Shown: positions 1 to 5,528 of the stretch, one piece after another | Numbering within the stretch: the stretch's first letter is position 1 | Layout: the number at the start of each line of letters is the position of its first letter | DNA from: Flavobacteriaceae bacterium | GTDB taxonomy: Bacteria > Bacteroidota > Bacteroidia > Flavobacteriales > Flavobacteriaceae | Assembly (NCBI GenBank): GCA_002401385.1 | Contig: NVSY01000013.1 | Location: forward strand, 51,913-61,291 | Direction: 5' to 3' | Length of the DNA: 9,379 nt | Notes under the pieces: model-generated | Databases searched by the model: none | What the model was told of the DNA's origin: nothing | The model's input: the letters and a program-made list of their open reading frames with translations, nothing else | Position numbers and translations under genes: made by a program

Positions 1-593
1 GAACTCATGGCGTAAGTCAAAGAATTTACCTCTTCCACATTGCCTTGAATAAGACTTACTATGCCAATTCCAGCAATTAAGATTAAAGGGATTACTTTTA
101 ACACCGTAGCGATGCTTTGAAACAAGCCTCCCACATTTGGTTTTTTAAGGTTCATATAAAACAACAGAAGAAAACACAAAAATCCTACGAAAGAATAATG
201 AATAAAATTAGGTGTAAATACAATGAATTCCTTGAGAAGATTAACAATATAGATTCCTGCTACCGTATACAAAACAGCTCCCAAAACTGGATAGTAAATG
301 CACATATAAAACCAGCCAACAAAAAAAGAGGGCATTTTACCAAATCTAAATTCGGTATATTTTAATAATCCTCCTTCTTTAGGTAGTAGTTCTGCATAAT
401 ACGCCAAGGAGATCGCACCCAAAACAACAGAAAAACCGACAACTACCCATCCAATAAGTCCTGCTAATGTATTCCCTTGCGCTGCAATTAGAATATCATC
501 AACTTTAAAAAATATCCCCGATCCTATTACACACCCTATCACCAAACTAATGGTGGTTCCTAACCCATATTTTGGAGTTAAATTTTGACTCAT
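1..593 (-). CDS. APC-family amino-acid permease, N-terminal part (partial)
   Basis: This is the first 197 codons of an inner-membrane amino-acid transporter of the APC superfamily; the rest lies beyond the left edge. The frame is open from the ATG at 593-591 to position 1. The protein begins MSQNLTPKYGLGTT and enters TM1 with the hallmark G-S-G-I-F (residues 24-28), the unwound substrate-binding stretch of APC permeases. A second family motif, P-K-E-G-G (71-75), matches the PxxGG seen after TM2. Further hydrophobic segments lie at about 45-65, 90-117, 132-148 and 163-183. Family members usually have 12 TM helices and 430-500 residues, so a little under half is present. The substrate cannot be told from this part; LAT-like exchangers and other amino-acid porters share these motifs. 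It is the last minus-strand gene of the block, separated from the DUF3817 gene by 127 bp holding a probable terminator and a -7 box. Confidence 0.9.
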   Translation of the reverse strand, partial: MSQNLTPKYGLGTTISLVIGCVIGSGIFFKVDDILIAAQGNTLAGLIGWVVVGFSVVLGAISLAYYAELLPKEGGLLKYTEFRFGKMPSFFVGWFYMCIYYPVLGAVLYTVAGIYIVNLLKEFIVFTPNFIHYSFVGFLCFLLLFYMNLKKPNVGGLFQSIATVLKVIPLILIAGIGIVSLIQGNVEEVNSLTYAMS

Positions 594-617
594 TTTTTGC
601 CTTCTAAAATTAGCGGG

Positions 618-625
618 CAAAGATA
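618..625 (-). promoter_or_regulatory. Candidate -7 box for the permease gene
   Basis: On the minus strand this reads TATCTTTG, a full match to the Bacteroidota -7 consensus TAnnTTTG, 24 bp upstream of the permease ATG. No clear TTG/TTTG -33 element lies at 19-21 bp upstream, so the call rests on the -7 box and its position. Confidence 0.45.
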
Positions 626-670
626 GAAAAGGACAAATTATATCTTTAAAAAATACAAAAATTGAACATT

Positions 671-693
671 AAAAAATACGCAAACGGTTGCGT
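671..693 (-). terminator. Probable intrinsic terminator after the DUF3817 gene
   Basis: On the minus strand, 28 bp after the DUF3817 stop, ACGCAA-CCGT-TTGCGT (693-678) forms a 6-bp stem with a 4-nt loop and runs straight into ATTTTTT. This is a stem plus U-tract of the intrinsic type, correctly oriented for the upstream gene. The same 16 bp also look like a LacI/PurR-type operator (see findings), but the U-tract favours termination. Confidence 0.55.
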
Positions 694-720
694 GAAACAA
701 TTCTTGAAAATTTACTGATC

Positions 721-1032
721 TTAAGCTTCTTGAGATTTCTTGAAAATCCTAGTATCCGCTACAAATGTCCCAAAAGGAATAATGGATGCCAATAGCGCCC
801 AAAAAGTAGTCTTTAGCGACCATTTATACTTAGATTTCACCACAAAAATCAAGGCTACGTATAGCATAAAAAGCACTCCATGTGCCATCCCGACAGGCCG
901 TGTAGGTTCTGGCATATCAAAAAGGTATTTCATAGGCATGGTAATAAATAAAATCACCAAATAAGACATTCCTTCCAAGAAAGCTATCAATCTTAAAAAA
1001 CCAAGGTTTGTTTTAAAGTAGTCCGCCATCAT
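721..1032 (-). CDS. DUF3817 family small membrane protein
   Basis: This is a 103-residue integral membrane protein that I recognise as DUF3817 (YdzA-like) from F-L-R-L-I-A-F-L-E-G-M-S-Y (12-24), the M-P-M-K-Y segment (32-36), P-V-G-M-A-H-G-V-L-F (46-55) and the closing I-P-F-G-T-F-V-A-D (85-93). Hydrophobic helices lie at about 11-32, 48-65 and 74-94, with a basic C-terminal tail. The family is typically 90-110 residues, so it looks complete. The biochemical role of the family is not established. Two ATGs stand in tandem (1032 and 1029); either could be the start. It sits between doxX and the permease on the same strand, but a -7 box in front and a terminator behind suggest its own short transcript. 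Confidence 0.85.
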   Translation of the reverse strand: MMADYFKTNLGFLRLIAFLEGMSYLVILFITMPMKYLFDMPEPTRPVGMAHGVLFMLYVALIFVVKSKYKWSLKTTFWALLASIIPFGTFVADTRIFKKSQEA

Positions 1033-1052
1033 ATTTCAATTAAATTTAGCGC

Positions 1053-1060
1053 CAAAAATA
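1053..1060 (-). promoter_or_regulatory. Candidate -7 box for the DUF3817 gene
   Basis: The minus strand reads TATTTTTG, matching TAnnTTTG, 20 bp before the ATG at 1032. A TTGACA lies further upstream (gap of 23 bp from TTGACA to the box), slightly longer than the usual spacing. Confidence 0.45.
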
Positions 1061-1135
1061 CTAAAAGCTCATGAAAACTATGCTGTCAATAACGTTAAAT
1101 ATTTTAAAACAATTTGGCGAACACTCTTCAAAACC

Positions 1136-1567
1136 TTACAGATACTCCCCTTTTAAAACACCATCTATTTCTAGGTGTTTTTCTTGCATCAAACTCAATC
1201 CAAATGCCGCTGCTGCTGTAGTAAGCACAGAGTAATCAAGCACAGGTTTTATACCAACGGACAAAAACATAGCCATTGCAAAAGAAAGTAACAAAAAGCC
1301 ACTTAGACGTGCAAACAACTCCGTTTTAAAACCTAACAGTAAGCATAAAGCAAACAGTACTTCTGCTGCTGTGGCTAAAATCGCCAAAGGGTCTATCAAT
1401 ACATCTGGAGCCCAAGAATTAATCACTTTTGTGTATGCCACAAAGCTGTTCCAATTCCCCCAGGCTGAGACTTCTGTGCTCCATATCCCAAACCGATCCC
1501 CGACTGCCGACAAAAATCCAATGGCAATGGCCGCTCTTAAAAATAATTTTATATATTGTTTTTTCAT
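1136..1567 (-). CDS. DoxX family membrane protein
   Basis: This 143-residue protein has the size and shape of the DoxX/DoxX-like family: a first helix (about 5-23) with R-A-A-I-A-I-G-F-L-S, then a long polar loop rich in Trp (W29, W36, W39, W52). Three more helices follow at about 57-80 (D-P-L-A-I-L-A-T-A-A-E-V-L-F-A-L), 82-104 and 108-127. The E69 in helix 2 and the G-x-x-x-R-x-S pattern are common in the family. DoxX proteins are inner-membrane proteins linked to quinone, redox or thiol stress, though the function of this subgroup is not known. It starts at the ATG at 1567 behind an A-rich leader. The upstream neighbour on the same strand is a Crp/Fnr regulator, and the 80-bp gap holds a -7 box and two palindromes, which points to dedicated control. 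Confidence 0.82.
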   Translation of the reverse strand: MKKQYIKLFLRAAIAIGFLSAVGDRFGIWSTEVSAWGNWNSFVAYTKVINSWAPDVLIDPLAILATAAEVLFALCLLLGFKTELFARLSGFLLLSFAMAMFLSVGIKPVLDYSVLTTAAAAFGLSLMQEKHLEIDGVLKGEYL

Positions 1568-1570
1568 TGC

Positions 1571-1593
1571 TTGTCTTTTTTAATTTAAGACAA
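1571..1593. repeat. Inverted repeat over the doxX start region
   Basis: TTGTCTT (1571-1577) and AAGACAA (1587-1593) form perfect 7-bp arms around a 9-nt AT spacer. One arm overlaps the doxX -7 box and the other ends 3 bp before the ATG. It may be an operator spanning the start point, or a weak leader hairpin in the mRNA. Confidence 0.4.
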
Positions 1594-1598
1594 AATTA
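1591..1598 (-). promoter_or_regulatory. Candidate -7 box for doxX
   Basis: The minus strand reads TAATTTTG, matching TAnnTTTG, 23 bp upstream of the doxX ATG. There is no good -33 element, which fits an activator-dependent promoter; the palindrome at 1619-1636 occupies roughly the -40 region. Confidence 0.5.
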
Positions 1599-1618
1599 CT
1601 TCCAAAAAACAACGTACA

Positions 1619-1636
1619 TCTTAATCGAGATTAAGA
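1619..1636. promoter_or_regulatory. 18-bp palindrome, FNR-like candidate operator upstream of doxX
   Basis: The sequence TCTTAATC-GA-GATTAAGA has perfect 8-bp arms with a 2-bp spacer. Its core TTAAT-N4-ATTAA has the same 5-4-5 geometry as the FNR consensus TTGAT-N4-ATCAA, differing by one base per half. It lies just after the stop of the Crp/Fnr-family gene and is centred about 33 bp upstream of the centre of the doxX -7 box, i.e. near -40, the class II activator position. A terminator role is less likely: the stem has few G-C pairs and no adjoining U-run. Confidence 0.55.
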
Positions 1637-1647
1637 AAGTAAAAAAA

Positions 1648-2217
1648 TTAAGACCTCGACTTTATTTTACTGATAAATTCTGGAGTTAGCCCTAAGTACG
1701 AAGCCAACATATATTGTGGAACTCGCTGTGCAAATACGGGGTTAGATCCTACAAATTTCTCATAGAATTCCTTTCCTGTCAAGCTAAACATATACTCTAT
1801 TCGCTGTTGTGCTGCAATGTAGGTTTTTTCCATAATAATTCTAAAAAACCGTTCTAATTTAGGAACTTTGAGATACAGTTTTTCCAAGTCCTCTTCGTTC
1901 AGTTCTAAAAAAGTAGTATGTTCTAATGCTTGTATGTACATTTTTGAAGGCACTTGATACACCAAACTAGCATAATCCGTAATCCACCAATTTTCAATTC
2001 CAAAATGAATGATTTGCTCATTGCCTTTGACATCAATATAAAAATGACGAAAACAGCCTTCTAGAATAAAGTATCTCGCTTTACAAGTAGTACCTTCTTT
2101 TAATAAAAACTCTTTTTTTTTAATGGTTTTTAGGATCAAGTATTGAGAAAAAACGGACAATTCCTCTTCAGAAATAGTAATGTACCTTCTAATGTATAGT
2201 TCAAGTTCTCTATTCAT
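1648..2217 (-). CDS. Crp/Fnr-family transcriptional regulator
   Basis: This 189-residue cytoplasmic regulator has an N-terminal cyclic-nucleotide-binding-like beta-barrel (about 20-115). Its landmarks are K-K-K-E-F-L-L-K-E-G (33-42) and Y-F-I-L-E-G-C-F-R (49-57). A dimer helix follows (about 117-145), then a short helix-turn-helix, R-V-P-Q-Y-M-L-A-S-Y-L-G-L-T-P-E-F-I-S-K-I (165-185). The effector-pocket signature of true cAMP receptors (GE plus RxxxA) is absent; the stretch is G-I-E-N-W-W-I-T-D-Y, as in many Bacteroidota members whose ligand is unknown. There is no N-terminal Cys cluster, so it should not carry an FNR-type iron-sulphur centre. Its start overlaps the end of the lipoprotein gene by 8 bp, so the two are probably co-translated. 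The likely target is the adjacent doxX promoter. Assignment to the family is firm; the signal is unknown. Confidence 0.88.
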   Translation of the reverse strand: MNRELELYIRRYITISEEELSVFSQYLILKTIKKKEFLLKEGTTCKARYFILEGCFRHFYIDVKGNEQIIHFGIENWWITDYASLVYQVPSKMYIQALEHTTFLELNEEDLEKLYLKVPKLERFFRIIMEKTYIAAQQRIEYMFSLTGKEFYEKFVGSNPVFAQRVPQYMLASYLGLTPEFISKIKSRS

Positions 2218-2599
2218 AAATTAATGTTGCCTGCCCTTCTACACAACGCACACTAGAAGGTTTTTGAACCATCAAACAATCGGACATCACATCCCACTTT
2301 TTAATAAATGCACGTTCTGTATCTGTATGTTCTATTAATAAAACTAAAAAATCTTTTGAGCTCTTATGTATTGGATATGCTACATAACCTCTAGGGCCAC
2401 CACATGCCTTTTCTCCAAAAGCTGCATAGCCCCATTCTAGAGCAGTATCACAGTCCATATTCTTAGACATTTCTTGAATTTCCACAACCTGTGCTTCCAT
2501 CACCAACTCCTCCAGACGTTTATCTACAGCTATACTTTCTGTTTCACAAGAGGTTAAGCTCATTATCATTAAAAAGAAAAAAAAGAAAAACTTACACAT
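2210..2599 (-). CDS. Putative lipoprotein of the conserved KACGGP family
   Basis: This 129-residue protein of unknown function has a lipoprotein signal: M-C-K, a run of six Phe, then the lipobox L-T-S-C with the lipidated Cys at 18. The following residue is Glu. The mature part has M-D-C-D-T-A-L-E-W-G-Y (48-58), then G-E-K-A-C-G-G-P-R-G-Y-V-A-Y-P (62-76), and later K-K-W-D-V-M-S-D-C (100-108) and V-R-C-V-E-G-Q (117-123). I recognise the C...W...G-x-K-A-C-G-G-P...Y-x-A-Y pattern as a conserved hypothetical of Bacteroidota. The four mature cysteines (50, 66, 108, 119) suggest two disulphides, fitting export. An 8-bp overlap with the downstream regulator gene implies one transcript. The signal sequence is encoded by T-runs of 5, 8 and 5 in a row. 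Confidence 0.75.
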   Translation of the reverse strand: MCKFFFFFFLMIMSLTSCETESIAVDKRLEELVMEAQVVEIQEMSKNMDCDTALEWGYAAFGEKACGGPRGYVAYPIHKSSKDFLVLLIEHTDTERAFIKKWDVMSDCLMVQKPSSVRCVEGQATLIYE

Positions 2600-2686
2600 A
2601 GTTTACTCAATTGCATTGTACGGGTAAACATACACAAATATTCCACAGAGCACCTTATTTTAGGGCGCTTTCTTTAATGATTTTAT

Positions 2687-3337
2687 TTAAAATTTATCCA
2701 ATAAATCCATCGGAGTTATTGCAAAATGATCGTTGAATAAAAACACTAACAACACAATATAACCAACCATCCCCACAAGAATACCCCATTGTAATTTATT
2801 TATTTTTTGAATTTCCTGACGGTCTTTCAATTCACAAACTTCTCCTGGACAATACTGTGCTTTATCTTTATTAAAGATTCCGTACATTTTACATCCAATA
2901 CAAATTCCAAAAGCTGTTTCGAAAAACAAAAACAACAAACAAATTAAACAAATTAACCCTGTAACAATACTTAAGGTATTCATTACAGAAAGTAACACAA
3001 ATATGGTAGCTGACAAGACCAATCCAATAATCCACGCAAATTTCTTTTGCTGTGCTCCCACGTATTCTGGTGTTTGTTTTCTAACAATAAATCTGGCTAA
3101 AATTAATATAGGAGCATGTTTAGGACTTATAAAAATTCGGATGATAAAATCTACTAAAAAGATACTCACCATATATTTTAACATGGTAAAATCTGTCATC
3201 GTTATTGCCCGAGTGATGGCGATAAACATGAATAAGAATAAGATTCCAGCCCCTGCACGCACTTCTCTTTCGTTGAGTACTGGAATATTGTATCCTGCTA
3301 CTTGCTCTCCAAATTGGGCTTTTTTTGATGTACTCAT
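2687..3337 (-). CDS. DUF4395 family membrane protein
   Basis: This 216-residue multi-pass membrane protein matches DUF4395 of Bacteroidota. It has V-L-N-E-R-E-V-R-A-G-A-G-I-L (20-33) leading into TM1, D-F-I-I-R-I-F-I-S-P (63-72), P-E-Y-V-G-A-Q-Q-K-K-F-A-W (90-102), and F-E-T-A-F-G-I-C-I-G-C-K-M-Y (139-152). Hydrophobic helices lie at about 29-46, 52-70, 101-121, 123-145 and 185-203. The C-I-G-C pair (146/149) and two more cysteines in Y-C-P-G-E-V-C-E (162-169) sit on one loop, which could bind a metal or do thiol chemistry; this is inference. The family has no settled function, and members are often seen near thioredoxin-like or rhodanese genes, but none is here. It lies 75 bp downstream of the PaiB gene on the same strand. 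The lipoprotein gene follows after 87 bp. Confidence 0.83.
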   Translation of the reverse strand: MSTSKKAQFGEQVAGYNIPVLNEREVRAGAGILFLFMFIAITRAITMTDFTMLKYMVSIFLVDFIIRIFISPKHAPILILARFIVRKQTPEYVGAQQKKFAWIIGLVLSATIFVLLSVMNTLSIVTGLICLICLLFLFFETAFGICIGCKMYGIFNKDKAQYCPGEVCELKDRQEIQKINKLQWGILVGMVGYIVLLVFLFNDHFAITPMDLLDKF

Positions 3338-3358
3338 AACTTAATTTGTTTTTTAGGT

Positions 3359-3373
3359 TCGTCTTATAGACGA
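3359..3373. repeat. Short inverted repeat upstream of the DUF4395 gene
   Basis: TCGTCT-TAT-AGACGA has perfect 6-bp arms with a 3-nt loop, 21 bp before the DUF4395 start and 39 bp after the PaiB-gene stop. No U-tract follows on the minus strand, so it is not a standard terminator. It could be an operator or a leader hairpin. Confidence 0.35.
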
Positions 3374-3412
3374 GTCAACTTCCATTTTATTACAGCAACA
3401 TCTCTAAAAAAA

Positions 3413-4030
3413 TTATTCTGACTTTCTAAAACTCATTTCTTCAGCTATTTTTATTGCTCCGTAATCATCTTTATTCTCCAATTCCTTTACTATAGAATTG
3501 TGGTCCTTTTCACTTTTGTTTTGAGATAATTTATAGGCAGCTTGAATTTCATTTATCCGAATTTGAAAACCTACAACTCCATGAATTTGCTCCATAGTTT
3601 CTTGAGACATGCTATTCACAGAAACTGGACATTTAGAAGCGGCTTCGTAAGTATCCACCAACTTACGTAACACGTTTTTCAACGCATCTCCTTGAATAAT
3701 AGAAATACTACCATATACATGTACGGCCATGTAATTCCAAGTAGGCGCATCTTCTTTTTCGTACCAAGAGGAAGACACATAACTATGTGGACCATTAAAA
3801 ATCACCAATACTTCGGACGTATTATTGAAATTCTTCCACTGTGGATTTGATTTGGAAATGTGCCCTGTTAAAATATCATTTCCATTATTATCTACCTCCA
3901 ATTGCAATGGAATATGGGTTCCTTCGGGTCTACCACTCACTTGACTTATAAGAATTCCAAAGCCATATTGCTTTATAAATTCTTTCACTTCTTCTAAATT
4001 TTCATTTTTATAGATTGACGGAATATACAT
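3413..4030 (-). CDS. PaiB-type FMN-binding protein (negative transcriptional regulator family)
   Basis: This 205-residue protein belongs to the PaiB family, which has a split-barrel flavin-binding fold. It starts with the family's typical M-Y-I-P (1-4). Conserved blocks follow: G-H-I-S-K-S-N-P-Q-W (56-65), V-I-F-N-G-P-H-S-Y-V-S-S-S-W-Y (76-90), P-T-W-N-Y-M-A-V-H-V-Y-G (96-107) and, near the end, K-L-S-Q-N-K-S-E-K-D-H (167-177). Length is normal for the family. In Bacillus subtilis PaiB is linked to repression of sporulation and degradative-enzyme genes, but it lacks an HTH. Many homologues are probably flavin or haem-binding oxidoreductases, so the regulator label is historical. The start at 4030 is fixed by the MYIP motif. 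It diverges from the aminopeptidase gene across 140 bp. Confidence 0.9.
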   Translation of the reverse strand: MYIPSIYKNENLEEVKEFIKQYGFGILISQVSGRPEGTHIPLQLEVDNNGNDILTGHISKSNPQWKNFNNTSEVLVIFNGPHSYVSSSWYEKEDAPTWNYMAVHVYGSISIIQGDALKNVLRKLVDTYEAASKCPVSVNSMSQETMEQIHGVVGFQIRINEIQAAYKLSQNKSEKDHNSIVKELENKDDYGAIKIAEEMSFRKSE

Positions 4031-4141
4031 TTGTTGGATTTTAAAATTAATAGCTCAAGATACTTGCTTTTATTATTTTTTACAAAATAAATGCCTCTCA
4101 AAAATTGCAATAAGATGTACTGGCAATCATTTAAGAATCCC

Positions 4142-4149
4142 TAAATTTG
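4142..4149 (+). promoter_or_regulatory. -7 box of the aminopeptidase gene
   Basis: TAAATTTG matches TAnnTTTG exactly and lies 21 bp before the ATG at 4171. The in-frame TTG at 4147 falls inside this box and so cannot be the start codon of transcripts from this promoter. A -33 element is weak. Confidence 0.5.
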
Positions 4150-4170
4150 TTAAATAATAAAATAAAAAAC

Positions 4171-5448
4171 ATGGATAAATCTTCTCAAGAATTATTAGCA
4201 TTTATAGATAAAAGCAGCACATCGTTTCATGCAGTTGATGTGATACAACAAGAACTAGGCACTCTAAACTATCGGCAACTTATAGAGTCTGAAAAGTGGA
4301 CGATTTCTGCCAATTCAAAATATTATATTACGCGTGCAGATGGGTCTTTATTAATGATTCACACACCAAAAAACATCACCAAATCAAATCCTTTTAAAAT
4401 TATTGGAGCACATACCGATTCTCCTTGTTTAAAAGTAAAAAGCAATCCTACTTCCGTAAAATCGGGCTACTGCATGTTAAATGTAGAAGTTTACGGAGGG
4501 GTTTTACTCAGCAGTTGGTTTGACAAAGACATCCAAATTGGTGGACGTATTTTTACAGAAAACAAAGCGGGCGAATTAAAAAGTCACCTCATCACTTTAC
4601 CTTACAAATTACGTATTCCTCGCCTAGCGATCCATTTAGACAGAGAGGTAAATACCGCTGGTTTTAAAATTAATGCCCAGGAACATGTATTCCCTATTAT
4701 GGGATTAGACACAAGCGTCTCTTTCGAAAAGTTAGTATTAAAAGAAGTAACTAACAGCGAGGGGTTAACCGTTTTAAGTACTGATTTATTTTTATTTGAC
4801 GCACAAGCTTCAAGTTTTGGAGGGGTAGATAATGAATTTATTTACGCACCTAGATTGGATAATTTATCCAGTACGCATGCCGCATTGGAATCGTTAAAAG
4901 TACAAGATTGCCATGATAATGACTTCCAAGTAGCTGTATTTTTTCAACATGAAGAAATTGGGTCTAAAAGTCAAAACGGTGGAGATTCTAACTTTTTAGA
5001 AGTAAGTTTAAAACGTATTACAAGTGCTTTGGATTGGAAAAGTGAAGATATATCACAAGCCATGGCAAAATCGTATTTTATTTCGGCCGATATGGCACAC
5101 GCTGTACACCCAAACTACGCTGAAAAGCACGATAAAAATCACCAACCTCATATAAATAAAGGTCCGGTAATCAAGGCCAATGCAAATATCAGATATGCTA
5201 CAGACGCTTTTTCTATTGCAAAATTCAAGCAATGGTGTCATAAAGCAGGAGTTGCTTACCAAGATTTCTGTTCAAGAAACGATGTGGGATGTGGGTCTAC
5301 CATTGGTCCAATGACGGCTGCAAAATTAGGAGTCGCTACTATCGATATTGGAAACCCAATGCTATCTATGCACAGTATCCGAGAAATGGCAGGAAGTAAA
5401 GACCATGGAGAATTGATTAAAGTATTTGATGTTTTTTATAAGAGTTAG
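4171..5448 (+). CDS. apeB: M18 family aminopeptidase (aspartyl aminopeptidase type)
   Basis: This is a cytosolic dinuclear-zinc aminopeptidase that removes N-terminal residues, often acidic ones, from peptides. The 425 residues are the usual M18 length. All expected metal or catalytic positions are visible: H81 with D83 in G-A-H-T-D-S-P, D230 in P-R-L-D-N, E261/E262 in H-E-E-I-G-S, D307 in S-A-D-M-A-H, and H401 in S-M-H-S-I-R-E. The N-terminal S-F-H-A-V (18-22) and the H-x-N-H-Q-P loop (320-327) are also family features. I start it at the ATG at 4171: a TTG 24 bp upstream is in frame, but it overlaps a -7 box and adds eight Asn/Lys-rich residues unlike the family. It diverges from the PaiB gene and ends at a strong terminator shared with the convergent hydrolase. 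The symbol follows the bacterial M18 convention; substrate preference is not shown by the sequence. Confidence 0.94.
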   Translation: MDKSSQELLAFIDKSSTSFHAVDVIQQELGTLNYRQLIESEKWTISANSKYYITRADGSLLMIHTPKNITKSNPFKIIGAHTDSPCLKVKSNPTSVKSGYCMLNVEVYGGVLLSSWFDKDIQIGGRIFTENKAGELKSHLITLPYKLRIPRLAIHLDREVNTAGFKINAQEHVFPIMGLDTSVSFEKLVLKEVTNSEGLTVLSTDLFLFDAQASSFGGVDNEFIYAPRLDNLSSTHAALESLKVQDCHDNDFQVAVFFQHEEIGSKSQNGGDSNFLEVSLKRITSALDWKSEDISQAMAKSYFISADMAHAVHPNYAEKHDKNHQPHINKGPVIKANANIRYATDAFSIAKFKQWCHKAGVAYQDFCSRNDVGCGSTIGPMTAAKLGVATIDIGNPMLSMHSIREMAGSKDHGELIKVFDVFYKS

Positions 5449-5463
5449 GTAAACATAAAAAAC

Positions 5464-5503
5464 AATAAAGCCTTGTGTATTTACAAATACACAAGGCTTT
5501 ATT
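5464..5503. terminator. Bidirectional intrinsic terminator
   Basis: Two perfect 19-bp arms (5464-5482 and 5485-5503) with a 2-bp centre form a long hairpin. The core stem is GCCTTGTGTATTT. It is flanked by A-rich sequence on the left and T-rich sequence on the right, so transcripts from either side end in a U-tract. It lies between the convergent aminopeptidase (stop at 5448) and serine hydrolase (stop at 5529), and should serve both. Confidence 0.92.
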
Positions 5504-5528
5504 TATAACAGAATTTCCTTTTACAAGT

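Noticed and set aside
117..365. Open frame of 82 codons on the plus strand
   Set aside because: It lies antisense inside the permease gene, whose frame has clear APC motifs; the protein is Lys/Asn-rich with no family pattern.
2649..2669. Possible hairpin AGCACC-N9-GGCGCT between the DUF4395 and lipoprotein genes
   Set aside because: It needs a G-U pair on the minus strand and has no U-tract there; a T-rich stretch follows only on the plus strand, which has no gene to terminate.
5053..5262. Minus-strand open frame inside the aminopeptidase gene
   Set aside because: It is a shadow of the conserved M18 C-terminal region.
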